From NCBI GenBank assembly GCA_012519635.1, contig JAAYPV010000072.1, positions 1 to 37,371 of the forward strand: DNA of 37,371 bases, read 5' to 3'. Origin of the DNA: Clostridiales bacterium. Lineage in GTDB: Bacteria; Bacillota; Clostridia; Oscillospirales; Ruminococcaceae. This document shows positions 7,852 through 17,872 of this stretch, piece by piece; the stretch's first letter is position 1, and each line of letters begins with the position of its first letter. Position numbers and translations under genes: made by a program. Under the pieces are notes generated by a model, which ran no database searches, was not told where the DNA came from, and saw only the letters and a list, made by a program, of their open reading frames with translations.

Positions 7852-8115
7852 ATGCGAAAGAAAAAGATACCTATGCGTATGTGCTGTGGCTGTAATGAAA
7901 TGAAGCCAAAACGGGAAATGATAAGAGTAGTAAGGTCGCCTGAGGGAGATATATCACTTGATTTTGTAGGCAAGAAGCCGGGCAGAGGTGCATATATCTG
8001 CAAGAATATAGAATGTCTGGTTCAGGCAAGGAAGGCAAGACGCTTTGAAAGGGCATTTTCTTGTATGATAAGTGATGAGGTTTACGAGGCGATGGAAAAT
8101 GAATTATCAGAATAA
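7852..8115 (+). CDS. ylxR: YlxR family RNA-binding protein (RnpM, DUF448)
   Basis: An 87-residue basic protein with the family's hallmark MCxxC start (MRMCCGCNEMKPKREMIR), a central GRGAYIC segment and a C-terminal RRFERAF region. YlxR-type proteins bind RNA; in B. subtilis the homologue was recently shown to interact with RNase P and was renamed RnpM. ATG 7852 follows GGGAGG. It lies 18 bp after nusA, and its last 17 bases overlap the start of the L7Ae-like gene, which suggests translational coupling. Confidence 0.92.
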   Translation: MRKKKIPMRMCCGCNEMKPKREMIRVVRSPEGDISLDFVGKKPGRGAYICKNIECLVQARKARRFERAFSCMISDEVYEAMENELSE

Positions 8116-8428
8116 GATACTGAATCTTTTGACTATCTGCAGGAAAGCAGGGAAGCTGATTTTGGGTTTTGATGCTGTGAAGGAAGCGGTGCTAGCTGGA
8201 AAAGCTGAAAGTGTGCTTGTTACAAGGGATATATCACCTAAAACCTTAAAGGAAGCTAAATATTACTGCTCTAAAAGGAACATACAGATAATTAAACTTA
8301 ATTGTGATATGGATATATTTGTCGGTGCCTTTAAAAATAAAAAGAAAATAGCAATTATGGCTGTTAATGATAAGGGATTTATTAATCGTATCGTTGAGTT
8401 AAGCCTTGAGGATACAGAAAATCCATAA
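8099..8428 (+). CDS. ylxQ: L7Ae/L30e-like ribosomal protein YlxQ
   Basis: A 109-residue member of the L7Ae/L30e/S12e/Gadd45 RNA-binding fold, recognised from the RKAGKLILGFDAV segment near residue 15 and its position between ylxR and infB. These proteins bind kink-turn RNAs. Start chosen at ATG 8099, inside ylxR, because GAGG lies at 8086-8089 and the family normally begins a few residues before the first helix; the frame is open to 8072 without a better signal. The gene ends 83 bp before infB. Confidence 0.87.
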   Translation: MNYQNKILNLLTICRKAGKLILGFDAVKEAVLAGKAESVLVTRDISPKTLKEAKYYCSKRNIQIIKLNCDMDIFVGAFKNKKKIAIMAVNDKGFINRIVELSLEDTENP

Positions 8429-8511
8429 CCTAGATTACAGTAAGTCTGATTTGAGTTTATGGTCTGACTTGCGTTTATTATAGATAATTTTAGATATCGG
8501 GGGTTTAGCTT

Positions 8512-11190
8512 ATGGCAATAAAAGTGAAGATAAGTGAGCTGTCTAAGGATTTAAATGTCGAAAATCAAGAGCTTATTGATATTTTATATGAATATGATGA
8601 AACCAAAAGGAAGCCTGCAACAACATTAACTAAAGATGAGCTGGATTATATATTGGAAAAGTATAGTCAGGAAAATCAGGTTTCGAGCTTTGATGAGTAT
8701 TTTGCAACAAGAAATTATAAAAAAGAAGAAAATGAGAAGAAGGAAGCTGTGGCTGAAAGTAAAAAAGCTGTAAAGGCTGTTGAAAAAGCAAAAGATAAAT
8801 CTGAACAAAAGGCTACTGAGAAATCAAAGGGAAAAGCAACAGCAAAGGATACAGAAAAGGAAAAGAAAAAAACAGAAGCAAAGGATATGGATACAGAAGA
8901 GGCAAAAGAAAAAGTAGTAGCAAAAACTGATGAAAAGGCAAAGGCAAAGTCGGCAAAGCCGGCTAAAGAAACTGCAAAGAAGGAGCAGAAAAAGGAAGAG
9001 CCAATGGTTGTAGCAAATAAAACTGAAGAAGTACAAAAAATTAAAAAAGAGAATAAGACTAATGACGTTACAAAATATGAGGATGTCAAACAAAAGGAAA
9101 ATGAGGATAATGCTGCTGGCAATAAGAAGAAGTCGGAGAATGCAAGAGCAAAGTCCTCAACTCCAAAGGTTAAAACTAAGCTCAATGCAAATCTTGCTGG
9201 TGAGTCCGTTATCAGAAATTCAAGAACCGTTGATACAAGAGGAACATATGTTGAGCTTGATAAATACAATGAGCGCTATGAGGCAATAGCAACACATACA
9301 GAGTCAGGACGAGGCAAGGATAACTACTCCAATAAGCAGAAGATTAGTCAGAGGTCTGCCCAAAGGAAAAAGAAGCATAACAAAAAGGAAACAGAGGCTG
9401 AAATGCTTCGCCGATTGGAGCTTGAGCGTGCAAGAAAGCAGCAGCTTAGGGTTAAAATTCCTGATTTGATTACAGTTGGGGAACTTGCTACAAGATTAAA
9501 GGTAACGGCTGCACAGGTAATTAAGCAACTTATGGGCCTTGATGTTATGGCAACAATTACCCAGGAAATTGATTTCGATACAGCAAGTCTTGTTGCAGAG
9601 GAACTGGGTGCAAAGGTTGAAAAGGAAGTTATTGTTACAATTGAAGAGCGTCTAATCAATGAGGAAGAGGATGACCCAGCTGACTTGGTTGAAAGAGACC
9701 CCGTTGTTGTTGTAATGGGGCATGTTGATCATGGTAAAACATCATTGCTTGACAGAATAAGAAATGCAACTGTAACTGCATCTGAGGCTGGAGGAATAAC
9801 ACAGCATATAGGTGCATACAAAGTTTCGGCTCATGGCAAGAACATAACATTTCTCGATACTCCAGGACATGAGGCGTTTACATCAATGAGAGCAAGAGGA
9901 GCGTCCATTACAGATATAGCAATACTTGTTGTTGCCGCTGATGATGGAATTATGCCACAGACAGTTGAGGCTATTAACCATGCAAAGGCTGCTAATGTAG
10001 CTATAATTGTAGCAATAAATAAGATGGATAAGGAAACAGCTAATCCTGATAGAATTAAGCAGGAGCTTACTGAGCATGGGCTTGTAATAGAGGAATGGGG
10101 CGGAGATACTATCTGCGTTCCTGTATCTGCGAAAACAGGCTATGGTATTGATGATTTACTTGAGAATATTCTGCTTGTTGCTGAAATGCAGGAGTTAAAG
10201 GCCAATCCAGACAGAAAGGCAAAGGGTACTGTTATTGAGGCAAGGCTAGATAAGGGTAGAGGTCCGAGTGCTACTGTTTTAGTACAGAATGGTACGCTTC
10301 ATAAGGGAGATATTATAATTGCTGGAACTGCTGTTGGAAGAGTGCGTGTTATGACAAACCATAAGGGGGATGTTGTTAAAGAGGCAGGACCATCTGTTCC
10401 AGTTGAGATTACAGGTCTTGATGAAGTACCAAGTGCGGGCGATATTTTCAATGTGGTTGAGGACGAAAAGCTTGCAAGAGAGCTTGTTGACCAAAGGCGT
10501 CATATGGCTAAGGAAGAACAGTTCAGTACTTATCAGAAGGTTACACTTGATAATTTGTTCAGCCAGATTGAACAGGGTGAAATCAAGGAGTTGCCTATCA
10601 TAGTTAAGGCTGATGTTCAAGGCTCTGTTGAAGCTGTTAAGCAATCACTTGAGAAGCTCTCAAATGAAGAGGTAAGAGTTAGAGTTATTCATGGTGGTGT
10701 TGGTGCAGTATCCGAAAGCGATGTTATGCTTGCTAATGCATCGAATGCGGTTATTGTCGGATTCAATGTAAGACCTGACCCTATTGCAGCGGAAAATGCG
10801 GCATTAGCAGGTGTTGATATTCGTCTTTACAGAATTATCTATGATGCGATAGAGGAAGTAACAACCGCTATGAAGGGTATGCTTGCTCCTAAGTTTAGGG
10901 AAGTTAATCTTGGTAGAATTGAGGTTAGACAGGTCTATAAGATTTCAAATGTTGGCATGGTTTCTGGATGTTATGTGCTCGATGGAAAAGTTAATAGAAA
11001 TTGTGAAATCAGAGTAGTGCGTGACGGTATTGTTGTTGCTGAAGATAAGATAGCTAGCTTAAAACGCTTTAAAGATGATGTAAAGGAAGTTGCACAGGGA
11101 TATGAATGTGGAATAAGCCTTGAAAAATTTAGCGATGTTAAGGAAGGCGATATTTACGAAGCATATATAATAGAAGAGTATAAGGATTAA
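8512..11190 (+). CDS. infB: Translation initiation factor IF-2
   Basis: An 892-residue IF-2 that places fMet-tRNA on the 30S subunit and promotes subunit joining with GTP hydrolysis. An IF2_N domain (about 1-55) is followed by a long, low-complexity Lys/Ala/Glu-rich linker (about 70-290), a second IF2_N-like domain (about 315-380), and the GTPase domain with P loop GHVDHGKT (403-410), DTPGH (449-453) and NKMD (503-506). The C-terminal beta-barrel and fMet-tRNA binding domains complete the protein. A GGGGG ribosome site precedes ATG 8512. The charged linker is usual for IF-2 but produces several long spurious antisense reading frames. Confidence 0.97.
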   Translation: MAIKVKISELSKDLNVENQELIDILYEYDETKRKPATTLTKDELDYILEKYSQENQVSSFDEYFATRNYKKEENEKKEAVAESKKAVKAVEKAKDKSEQKATEKSKGKATAKDTEKEKKKTEAKDMDTEEAKEKVVAKTDEKAKAKSAKPAKETAKKEQKKEEPMVVANKTEEVQKIKKENKTNDVTKYEDVKQKENEDNAAGNKKKSENARAKSSTPKVKTKLNANLAGESVIRNSRTVDTRGTYVELDKYNERYEAIATHTESGRGKDNYSNKQKISQRSAQRKKKHNKKETEAEMLRRLELERARKQQLRVKIPDLITVGELATRLKVTAAQVIKQLMGLDVMATITQEIDFDTASLVAEELGAKVEKEVIVTIEERLINEEEDDPADLVERDPVVVVMGHVDHGKTSLLDRIRNATVTASEAGGITQHIGAYKVSAHGKNITFLDTPGHEAFTSMRARGASITDIAILVVAADDGIMPQTVEAINHAKAANVAIIVAINKMDKETANPDRIKQELTEHGLVIEEWGGDTICVPVSAKTGYGIDDLLENILLVAEMQELKANPDRKAKGTVIEARLDKGRGPSATVLVQNGTLHKGDIIIAGTAVGRVRVMTNHKGDVVKEAGPSVPVEITGLDEVPSAGDIFNVVEDEKLARELVDQRRHMAKEEQFSTYQKVTLDNLFSQIEQGEIKELPIIVKADVQGSVEAVKQSLEKLSNEEVRVRVIHGGVGAVSESDVMLANASNAVIVGFNVRPDPIAAENAALAGVDIRLYRIIYDAIEEVTTAMKGMLAPKFREVNLGRIEVRQVYKISNVGMVSGCYVLDGKVNRNCEIRVVRDGIVVAEDKIASLKRFKDDVKEVAQGYECGISLEKFSDVKEGDIYEAYIIEEYKD

Positions 11191-11215
11191 TATACTAAAT
11201 GTAATATTTAGTATA
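11191..11215. repeat. Perfect 10-bp palindrome between infB and rbfA
   Basis: TATACTAAAT (11191-11200) and ATTTAGTATA (11206-11215) are perfect reverse complements around a 5-nt loop. The repeat starts directly after the infB stop codon and ends a few bases before the rbfA ribosome site GGGAG. It is too AT-rich and lacks a T-run for a good terminator. It may mark an mRNA processing or stability element between the two cistrons. Confidence 0.6.
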
Positions 11216-11233
11216 AAGAAGGGAGAAACGGAT

Positions 11234-11578
11234 ATGTCTAAGTTCAGAGTAGGACGATTAGCGGAGGATATAAAAAGAGAGCTTTCCGCTATTATAAGAG
11301 ATTTGAAAGACCCAAGAATTTCAGAGATGATTTCTATTGTTAAGGTTGAGCTTTCAAATGATTTGTCACATTGTAAGGTGTATGTTTCAAGCCTTAATGG
11401 AATGGAAAAGGCAGTTGAGTCTGTAAAGGGGCTACAAAGTGCTGCTGGTTATATTAAAAGAGAAATATTTACCAGACTTAATATGAGAAAAAGCCCTGAA
11501 TTTCATTTCATCGCTGACAATTCAATAGAATACAGCTCAGAGATAGATAAAATTTTAAAGGAAATAGAAAAAGAATGA
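11234..11578 (+). CDS. rbfA: 30S ribosome-binding factor RbfA
   Basis: A 114-residue, single KH-like domain protein that binds the 30S subunit and aids late 16S rRNA maturation. Family features are the RVGRLAEDIKRELS N-terminus, the KDPRIS motif near residue 22 and the VYVSSLNG strand. Length and position after infB are typical. ATG 11234 has GGGAG upstream. It is followed after 36 bp by nrnA. Confidence 0.94.
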   Translation: MSKFRVGRLAEDIKRELSAIIRDLKDPRISEMISIVKVELSNDLSHCKVYVSSLNGMEKAVESVKGLQSAAGYIKREIFTRLNMRKSPEFHFIADNSIEYSSEIDKILKEIEKE

Positions 11579-11614
11579 CTTGGGTTTCCATTATTTAATG
11601 TATGGAGGACGTAA

Positions 11615-12574
11615 ATGCAGATTGAATACTTGGATGCAATAGATATTATCAAAAACAGTGATGATATTTATATAATTACTCACCAAAGTCCAGATGGAGA
11701 TACTATTGGTGCTGGATTTAGCCTATATTATATGTTAAAAGCCATTGGCAAGCGGGCAAAGGTTATCTGCCCAGACGATTTTCCTGAAAGATATGAGTAT
11801 ATGTATGAGGATTATGTTGAAGAGGATTTTAATCCTAAAAGAATTTTTGCCGTTGATGTGGCTGATGAAAAGCTTTTGGGCGATCTTGCAGAGTTATATG
11901 GAGATAAAGTGGATTTATGTATAGACCATCATGTATCCAATACTGGCTATGCAAAATATACTTTGCTTTGTTCCTATGCATCAGCGACCTGTGAGGTTAT
12001 GTATGAGCTGATTACACGCATGGGCTTAAAAATTACTGAAAATATGGCTAAATGCATCTATACAGGAATTGCTACAGATACGGGTTGCTTTAAGTATGAA
12101 AACACTTCGGCAAGGGCGCATGAAATCGCAGCGGCATTGATGAATGAGCATAAGCTGAAATATTCTGCGTTAAATCGAATTTTGTTCGATATAAAAAGTG
12201 AGGGTAGAATTAAGCTTGAGGCAGAGCTTATGAGGACTATGGAAACATATTTGGATAATCGCTGCACATTGGTTTGCATTACCAAAGAGTTTCTTGACAC
12301 AATTGATATTGAAGGCTCTGAGCTTGAAGGAGTTACTGCTGTTGCAATGCAGGTTGAGGGTGTTGAGGTCGGCGTTACAATGAAGGAAAGGGAGCCTAAT
12401 GTTTATAAGGTTTCAATGCGTTCTGCCAATGATGTCAATGTATCTGAAATATGCAAATCGCTTGGCGGAGGAGGCCATGTAAAGGCTGCTGGCTGTCTGA
12501 TAAAAGCACCTCTTGAGGAGGCAAAAAGGCTTATTATTGATGCTGTGGCTAAGGGTATGGAAAAGGCTACATGA
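11615..12574 (+). CDS. nrnA: DHH-family nanoRNase/pAp phosphatase NrnA
   Basis: A 319-residue DHH/DHHA1 phosphoesterase. Metal-binding residues are visible at H23, D27 and D29 (in HQSPDGD), at D104-H105-H106, and the DHHA1 substrate-binding GGGGH at residues 284-288. NrnA degrades short oligoribonucleotides and dephosphorylates 3'-phosphoadenosine 5'-phosphate; the location between rbfA and truB is the usual one in Firmicutes. GGAGG precedes ATG 11615. The stop overlaps the truB start by 4 bp (ATGA). Confidence 0.92.
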   Translation: MQIEYLDAIDIIKNSDDIYIITHQSPDGDTIGAGFSLYYMLKAIGKRAKVICPDDFPERYEYMYEDYVEEDFNPKRIFAVDVADEKLLGDLAELYGDKVDLCIDHHVSNTGYAKYTLLCSYASATCEVMYELITRMGLKITENMAKCIYTGIATDTGCFKYENTSARAHEIAAALMNEHKLKYSALNRILFDIKSEGRIKLEAELMRTMETYLDNRCTLVCITKEFLDTIDIEGSELEGVTAVAMQVEGVEVGVTMKEREPNVYKVSMRSANDVNVSEICKSLGGGGHVKAAGCLIKAPLEEAKRLIIDAVAKGMEKAT

Positions 12575-13464
12575 ATGGAATAATATGCATAAATAAGCCT
12601 GAGGGATTTACCTCCTTTGATGTGATTGCTAAGCTAAGAGGTATTCTCAAAATGAAAAGGATTGGACATTCTGGAACGCTTGACCCTATGGCAACGGGAG
12701 TTTTGCCTGTTTTTCTTGGGAACGCTACAAAGGCTTGTGATATGTTGTCCGATAATGATAAAAGCTATCTTGCCGATTTTAAGCTAGGCTGTACTACGGA
12801 TACTCAGGATAGTACTGGAGAGGTTTTGTCAACCAGTGAAATTGCAGTCAGCCATGATGAATTTATCAAAGTGATGTGTGATTTTATAGGTGAAATTGAG
12901 CAGATTCCGCCCATGTTTTCAGCAGTTTCAGTGAACGGAAAGCGACTTTATGAGCTGGCAAGGAAGGGAATTGAAATTGAAAGGAAATCACGAAAAATTC
13001 AGATAGACAAGCTTGAGCTAAGGGAATATGACAATGCAAACAGAACGGGCAGGCTTTTTATAGAATGCTCAAAGGGAACATATGTGAGGACCATTATACA
13101 TGATATTGGACAGAAACTAGGTTGTGGCGGCATTATGACAGGGCTTGTAAGACTGTCCTCAAATGGCTTTACGCTCGATGGCGCTTTGACGCTTGATGAG
13201 GTTAAGTCATTGTCCGATGAAAACAGGCTTGAAGAATTTATACTTCCTATAGAAAAGGTGTTTGAGCATTTGCCTAAATTATATCTGGACAAGAACCAGA
13301 CAAGGCTTTATAAGAACGGGGTTAGGCTTGATTTAACAAGGTTGAATGGAGTGGACAAGGCTGACAGATATGCAGTTTATGGCTATGACAGGCAGTTTAT
13401 AGGCACTGCTTTGGCTGTTTTTGATAAGAATGAATTAAAGGTAGAAAAAAATTTCTTTATATAG
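12571..13464 (+). CDS. truB: tRNA pseudouridine-55 synthase TruB
   Basis: A 297-residue enzyme that forms pseudouridine 55 in the T loop of tRNAs. The catalytic aspartate is D38 in HSGTLDPMATG, and the N-terminal INKPEGFTSFDV and central CSKGTYVRTI motifs are intact. A TruB C-terminal region follows. It overlaps nrnA by 4 bp, indicating translational coupling, and is followed after 22 bp by ribF, the standard gene order. Confidence 0.96.
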   Translation: MNGIICINKPEGFTSFDVIAKLRGILKMKRIGHSGTLDPMATGVLPVFLGNATKACDMLSDNDKSYLADFKLGCTTDTQDSTGEVLSTSEIAVSHDEFIKVMCDFIGEIEQIPPMFSAVSVNGKRLYELARKGIEIERKSRKIQIDKLELREYDNANRTGRLFIECSKGTYVRTIIHDIGQKLGCGGIMTGLVRLSSNGFTLDGALTLDEVKSLSDENRLEEFILPIEKVFEHLPKLYLDKNQTRLYKNGVRLDLTRLNGVDKADRYAVYGYDRQFIGTALAVFDKNELKVEKNFFI

Positions 13465-13486
13465 ATTTTAGGGGGTGAATCCCTGA

Positions 13487-14428
13487 GTGAAAGTACTTGG
13501 CAAGGGTGAGGGGATGCCCTTTGACAGTGCAATTGCACTTGGAATGTTTGATGGTGTGCACCTGGGACATAGAGCTGTTATAAATAGTGTTGTAAAAAGT
13601 AAGGAGGAAGGGCTTGTACCTACTGTATTTACATTTAGCGTTGGGTCAATGGTTCAGAAGCATGACAGAGAACTGTTTTATATATTTAGCAACAGGGTAA
13701 AGCTGGATATTTTTGAACAGCTTGGCGTAGAATATGTGTGTTCACCTAGATTTGGCGAAATGAAAAATATGTCGGCAGAGGATTTTGCAAGGGAAGTGTT
13801 GAAAAATAAACTAAGAGCAAAAAAGGTTGCTTGTGGACATAATTTTCATTTTGGTAAGGGTGGAGTATATGGCTTTGAGGAGCTGTGTTATTTAGGTGAA
13901 AAATATGGCTTTAAGGTTGAGGGAATACCAAAAGTGTCCTATGAGGATAAAATTATTTCATCAGCATTGATTCGTGAGTGCATAAAAATTGGTGAAGTAG
14001 AGGCTGCAAATAAAATGCTTGGCATGAATTATTTCCTAGAGCAGGTTGTTTCACATGGAAATAAAATTGGAAGGAGTATAGATTTTCCTACTCTGAACCA
14101 ATATTTTGATGAAAGACAGCTTATTCCTCACTTTGGTGTATATGTGACTATTACCACATTGGACGGACAAAAGTATGCATCCATTACCAATGTAGGTGTC
14201 AAGCCCACTGTGCAAAAGAGAACGGAGCCACTTGCAGAAACTCATATATTCGGGTATGACGGTGATATTTATGGTAAGGTTATCAAGGTGGAGTTTCTCA
14301 ATTTTATTAGGGGAGAGCACAGATTTAACTCAATTGAGGAATTGAAAAAACGTATAGCAATTGATATTGAAATGGCGAAAAAATATATAAGAGATAATGT
14401 TTGGGAGGACTTATTTAAGTATGATTAA
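13487..14428 (+). CDS. ribF: Bifunctional riboflavin kinase/FAD synthetase RibF
   Basis: A 313-residue protein that makes FMN and then FAD from riboflavin. The N-terminal nucleotidyltransferase domain shows [10 protein letters not shown] (near residue 19), the GHNFHFGKG segment and SSALIRE. The C-terminal flavokinase domain shows [10 protein letters not shown], where families usually have a PTAN sequence, so the third residue of that motif differs. Start is GTG 13487, with GGGGGTG ending 9 bases upstream. No FMN riboswitch is seen before it. It overlaps gltX by 8 bp. Confidence 0.94.
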   Translation: MKVLGKGEGMPFDSAIALGMFDGVHLGHRAVINSVVKSKEEGLVPTVFTFSVGSMVQKHDRELFYIFSNRVKLDIFEQLGVEYVCSPRFGEMKNMSAEDFAREVLKNKLRAKKVACGHNFHFGKGGVYGFEELCYLGEKYGFKVEGIPKVSYEDKIISSALIRECIKIGEVEAANKMLGMNYFLEQVVSHGNKIGRSIDFPTLNQYFDERQLIPHFGVYVTITTLDGQKYASITNVGVKPTVQKRTEPLAETHIFGYDGDIYGKVIKVEFLNFIRGEHRFNSIEELKKRIAIDIEMAKKYIRDNVWEDLFKYD

Positions 14429-15872
14429 AAGAGTTAGAACCAGATTTGCACCAAGTCCAACAGGGTATATGCATATTGGAAATTTAAGGACTGCGCTTTA
14501 CACTTATTTAATCGCCAAAAAGAACAAGGGCGATTTCATTTTGCGTATAGAGGATACGGACCGTGAAAGATATGTTGACGGTGCGATTGATGTTATTTAT
14601 GATACATTGAAAAAGGCTGGTCTAAAATGGGATGAGGGTCCGGATATCGGCGGTCCTGTCGGACCTTATATTCAGTCAGAGAGAATGGGTATGTTCAAGG
14701 AGTATGCGTTAAAACTAGTTGAAAGTGGAGATGCATATTACTGCTTTTGCGATAAGGAGCGTCTTGAAGAGGTAAGGAAAATTCAAGAGGCTTCACATAT
14801 TGCACCAATGTATGACAGGCATTGTCGCAATCTTTCAGAGGAGGAGATACAAGAAAAACTAAAAAGCGGTGTTCCATATGTAATTCGTCAGAAAATGCCT
14901 TTGGAGGGTACTACTACATTCCATGACGAGATTTATGGAGATATTACAGTTGAAAACAACACGCTTGATGATCAGATTCTTATAAAAACAGATGGCATGC
15001 CAACCTATAATTTTGCAAATGTTGTTGATGACCACACAATGGGTATAACTCATGTTGTGAGAGGGAATGAGTATCTTTCCTCTACACCTAAATACAATTT
15101 ATTGTATAAAGCATTCGGGTGGGATGTGCCCGTATATGTTCACTGCTCACCTGTTATGAAGGACCAGACAACAAAGCTTTCAAAGAGAAATGGTGATGCG
15201 TCATTTGAGGATTTGCTTGCTAAGGGTTATCTGACAGAGGCTGTTGTAAACTTTATTGCTCTTCTAGGCTGGGCACCAAAGGGTGAACAGGAAATATTTA
15301 CATTGGATGAGTTGATTGAGGAGTTTGATATAAAGGGCATTTCAAAGTCACCTGCAATTTTTGACCCTATAAAGCTGAAAGCAATTAATGGTGAGTATAT
15401 CAGAAGAATGCCTTTAGACGACTTTATTGAGAAAGCAATGCCATATATCAGACAGACTGTAAAGCGTGAGGATATTGACTTTAAGGTTTTGTGTTCAGTT
15501 TTACAGCCAAGAACAGAGTTGTTTACAGATATTCCAGAACAGGTTGACTTCATAGACAAGCTGCCTGAATATGATACAGCACTATATTGTCATAAGAAAA
15601 TGAAAACTAATGAGGAAACCTCCCTCGACGCACTAAAGTCTATTCTTCCTGTGCTTGAGGAACTAAACGATTGGACCGTTGATTCAATTCATGTAGCATT
15701 GTTTGATGTAATTGCAAAGAAAGAGGTTAAGAACGGATATATTCTATGGCCAATAAGAACAGCACTTTCTGGTAAACAATTTACTCCCGGCGGTGGTATC
15801 GAACTTTGTGCTATTTTAGGGAAGGATGACGCAATCAGCAGGATTAAAACTGGTATTTCAAAACTATCTTAA
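14421..15872 (+). CDS. gltX: Glutamyl-tRNA synthetase GltX
   Basis: A 483-residue class I synthetase that charges tRNA-Glu. The ATP signatures are HIGN (residues 18-21) and KLSKR (252-256); the usual HIGH ends in Asn here, as in many GluRS. Start chosen at ATG 14421, inside the end of ribF, because GGGAGG lies at 14403-14408 and the sequence [14 protein letters not shown] begins as expected; the in-frame ATG at 14397 precedes the ribosome site. The 8-bp overlap places gltX in the rimP-ribF operon. No T box precedes it. Confidence 0.96.
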   Translation: MIKRVRTRFAPSPTGYMHIGNLRTALYTYLIAKKNKGDFILRIEDTDRERYVDGAIDVIYDTLKKAGLKWDEGPDIGGPVGPYIQSERMGMFKEYALKLVESGDAYYCFCDKERLEEVRKIQEASHIAPMYDRHCRNLSEEEIQEKLKSGVPYVIRQKMPLEGTTTFHDEIYGDITVENNTLDDQILIKTDGMPTYNFANVVDDHTMGITHVVRGNEYLSSTPKYNLLYKAFGWDVPVYVHCSPVMKDQTTKLSKRNGDASFEDLLAKGYLTEAVVNFIALLGWAPKGEQEIFTLDELIEEFDIKGISKSPAIFDPIKLKAINGEYIRRMPLDDFIEKAMPYIRQTVKREDIDFKVLCSVLQPRTELFTDIPEQVDFIDKLPEYDTALYCHKKMKTNEETSLDALKSILPVLEELNDWTVDSIHVALFDVIAKKEVKNGYILWPIRTALSGKQFTPGGGIELCAILGKDDAISRIKTGISKLS

Positions 15873-15998
15873 TATTATCATTAGTTTATCACATTAGGCT
15901 GTTAAAATTTTCAGTTATGGGGCTTGTTTTAAAAATGAGCTATTTGGTGGATAGTGGTTATTCTATAGACGCAATTATAAAATGGAGGTAAAACAAAG

Positions 15999-17153
15999 AT
16001 GATTGAGGTTAAAAACCTTACGAAGCACTATGGCGATAAAAAAGCTGTAGATAATATCAGCTTTACCGTTAATGATGGCGAAATACTCGGCTTTTTGGGT
16101 CCAAACGGTGCTGGTAAATCTACAACTATGAATATACTTACAGGATATATTTCATCAACCTCAGGACAGGCATTGATAAATGGAGTTGATATTCTGGAGG
16201 ACCCTATAAAGGCAAAATCCTTTATAGGATATCTTCCTGAAATTCCACCTCTTTATCTTGATATGACTGTAAAGGGGTATCTGAATTTTATTTATGAGCT
16301 GAAAAAGTGCAAGTTGCCTCGTACCGCACATATTAACGATGTTTGCAATCTTACAAAGATAACTGATGTCAAGGATAGAATTATTAAGAATTTATCTAAG
16401 GGATATAAACAGCGTGTGGGACTTGCACAGGCACTTATCGGTAATCCTCCCGTACTGATTCTCGATGAGCCTACTGTTGGACTTGACCCTAAGCAGATTA
16501 TTGAAATTCGTACACTTATAAAAAAGCTGGGAAAAAATCATACGGTTATACTATCATCACATATTTTGCCGGAGATACAAGCAGTATGTGATAAAATTGT
16601 AATTATCAATAAGGGCACTATTGTTGCAAATGATACAGCTGACAATTTATCTAAAAAGGTTTCAAATGACCATAGGCTAACAGTCAGGATTGAGGGTGAC
16701 AAAAAGGAGATTCTTGATATAATCAAGAGTATAGACAAGGTTAAATACGCAAGGGCTGATATGGAGCGTGAGCCTGGCGTTTATGAATATGAAATTGAAG
16801 CAGAGGATGGCGTAGATATTCGCAGAGAGCTTAACAGATGTCTTGCTGAAAAAAGCTTGCCTATTCTTATGATGCGTTCTGCTGACCTTACACTTGAGGA
16901 TATATTCCTTAAAATTACTATGGGTGAGGGTGTTAATTTCAAATCAAAATCTGATACAGAAAAAGAGGAACGCAGACCGGAGGAAATTTTAAAGAATGTT
17001 GAATTTGGATTTGATGTGAGCGGAGTTTTAGCAAAGCATGCTAAAAACGAAGACGAGGTAGCAGAATCTGCTGAAGGAACGCAGGAAAAGCCAGAAGAAA
17101 CAGATACAAACTCCTCAAAGGGTAAGAATAAGAAAAATGGGGGTAAGAAATAA
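15999..17153 (+). CDS. ABC transporter ATPase (GldA-like), operon copy 1
   Basis: A 384-residue cytoplasmic ATPase. Walker A is at residues 34-42 (GPNGAGKST), the signature at 132-139 (LSKGYKQR) and Walker B around 153-158 (LILDEP), with an SHIL H-loop. It resembles GldA/NosF/CcmA-type ATPases that pair with ABC-2 permeases. After about residue 305 it carries an extra acidic and lysine-rich tail not expected in the ATPase fold. It opens a four-gene operon (permease, GldG-like, DUF4340) that has a paralogous copy on the other strand at 32201-36968. Its stop overlaps the permease start by one base. GGAGG precedes ATG 15999. Substrate unknown. Confidence 0.9.
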   Translation: MIEVKNLTKHYGDKKAVDNISFTVNDGEILGFLGPNGAGKSTTMNILTGYISSTSGQALINGVDILEDPIKAKSFIGYLPEIPPLYLDMTVKGYLNFIYELKKCKLPRTAHINDVCNLTKITDVKDRIIKNLSKGYKQRVGLAQALIGNPPVLILDEPTVGLDPKQIIEIRTLIKKLGKNHTVILSSHILPEIQAVCDKIVIINKGTIVANDTADNLSKKVSNDHRLTVRIEGDKKEILDIIKSIDKVKYARADMEREPGVYEYEIEAEDGVDIRRELNRCLAEKSLPILMMRSADLTLEDIFLKITMGEGVNFKSKSDTEKEERRPEEILKNVEFGFDVSGVLAKHAKNEDEVAESAEGTQEKPEETDTNSSKGKNKKNGGKK

Positions 17154-17857
17154 TGGGTGCGATATTCAGGCGTGAAATAGGAGCTTATTTCAATTCAAGT
17201 ATTGCTTATGTTTTCTTAGCAGTGTTTTTTGTATACTCGGGTTTTTCCTTTTGGGCGACAAGCCTATTGGCATCCACAGCGGATATGACTGGAGTATTTA
17301 CAGTAGTATTTTTAGCTTTGATTTTTTTGATTCCTATATTAACAATGCGACTCTTCAGTGAGGAAAAGAAACAGAAAACAGAGCAGTGTCTTTTAACAGC
17401 ACCTATAAGTCTTGGTGCAATGGTATGTGGCAAGTATTTTGCTGCTTTGGCACTTTATACAATCGGCATATCTATATTCTTTGTTTACGCATTAATACTT
17501 AGCTATTTTGGAGCTGTTGCATGGGGAATGGTGTTAAGTAATTTCTTGGCATTGTTTTTGGTTGGTGCAGCATTTGTTTCAGTAGGTACATTCATTTCTG
17601 CATTAACAGAAAATCAGGTTGTTGCAGCAGTTACAGGCGTTATTACACTAATGCTGCTATGGCTTTTTGACTCTGCAGCAACACTTGTAAATATAGAATT
17701 TATTGCAAAGCTATTGATGAGTTTGTCTTTTTATTCTAGATATGCAGAGTTTACTAGCGGTCTTTTTAATTTATCCAGCGTTTTATTTTATGTAAGTACA
17801 GTAGTTATTTTCTTGTTTTTAACAGTAAGGGTTTATGAAAAAAGGCGTTGGAGCTAA
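17153..17857 (+). CDS. ABC-2 type permease (GldF-like), operon copy 1
   Basis: A 234-residue membrane protein with about six predicted hydrophobic segments. The conserved cytoplasmic motif following the second segment (LTMRLFSEEKK, then TE..LL..PI) is shared with the copy-2 permease and with GldF/NosY-type ABC-2 permeases. It probably forms the membrane channel with the preceding ATPase. The start ATG overlaps the ATPase stop by one base, with GGGGG upstream. The GldG-like gene begins 15 bp after its stop. Substrate cannot be inferred from the sequence. Confidence 0.87.
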   Translation: MGAIFRREIGAYFNSSIAYVFLAVFFVYSGFSFWATSLLASTADMTGVFTVVFLALIFLIPILTMRLFSEEKKQKTEQCLLTAPISLGAMVCGKYFAALALYTIGISIFFVYALILSYFGAVAWGMVLSNFLALFLVGAAFVSVGTFISALTENQVVAAVTGVITLMLLWLFDSAATLVNIEFIAKLLMSLSFYSRYAEFTSGLFNLSSVLFYVSTVVIFLFLTVRVYEKRRWS

Positions 17858-17872
17858 GGAGGAGAACTGAAT

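Noticed and set aside
8715-9269. Long antisense ORF (184 codons) opposite the infB linker
   Set aside because: It is a Ser/Phe-rich shadow of the Lys/Ala/Glu-rich IF-2 linker, without a ribosome site or recognisable domain.
13465-13486. FMN riboswitch upstream of ribF
   Set aside because: The gap is only 22 bp and holds just the ribosome site.
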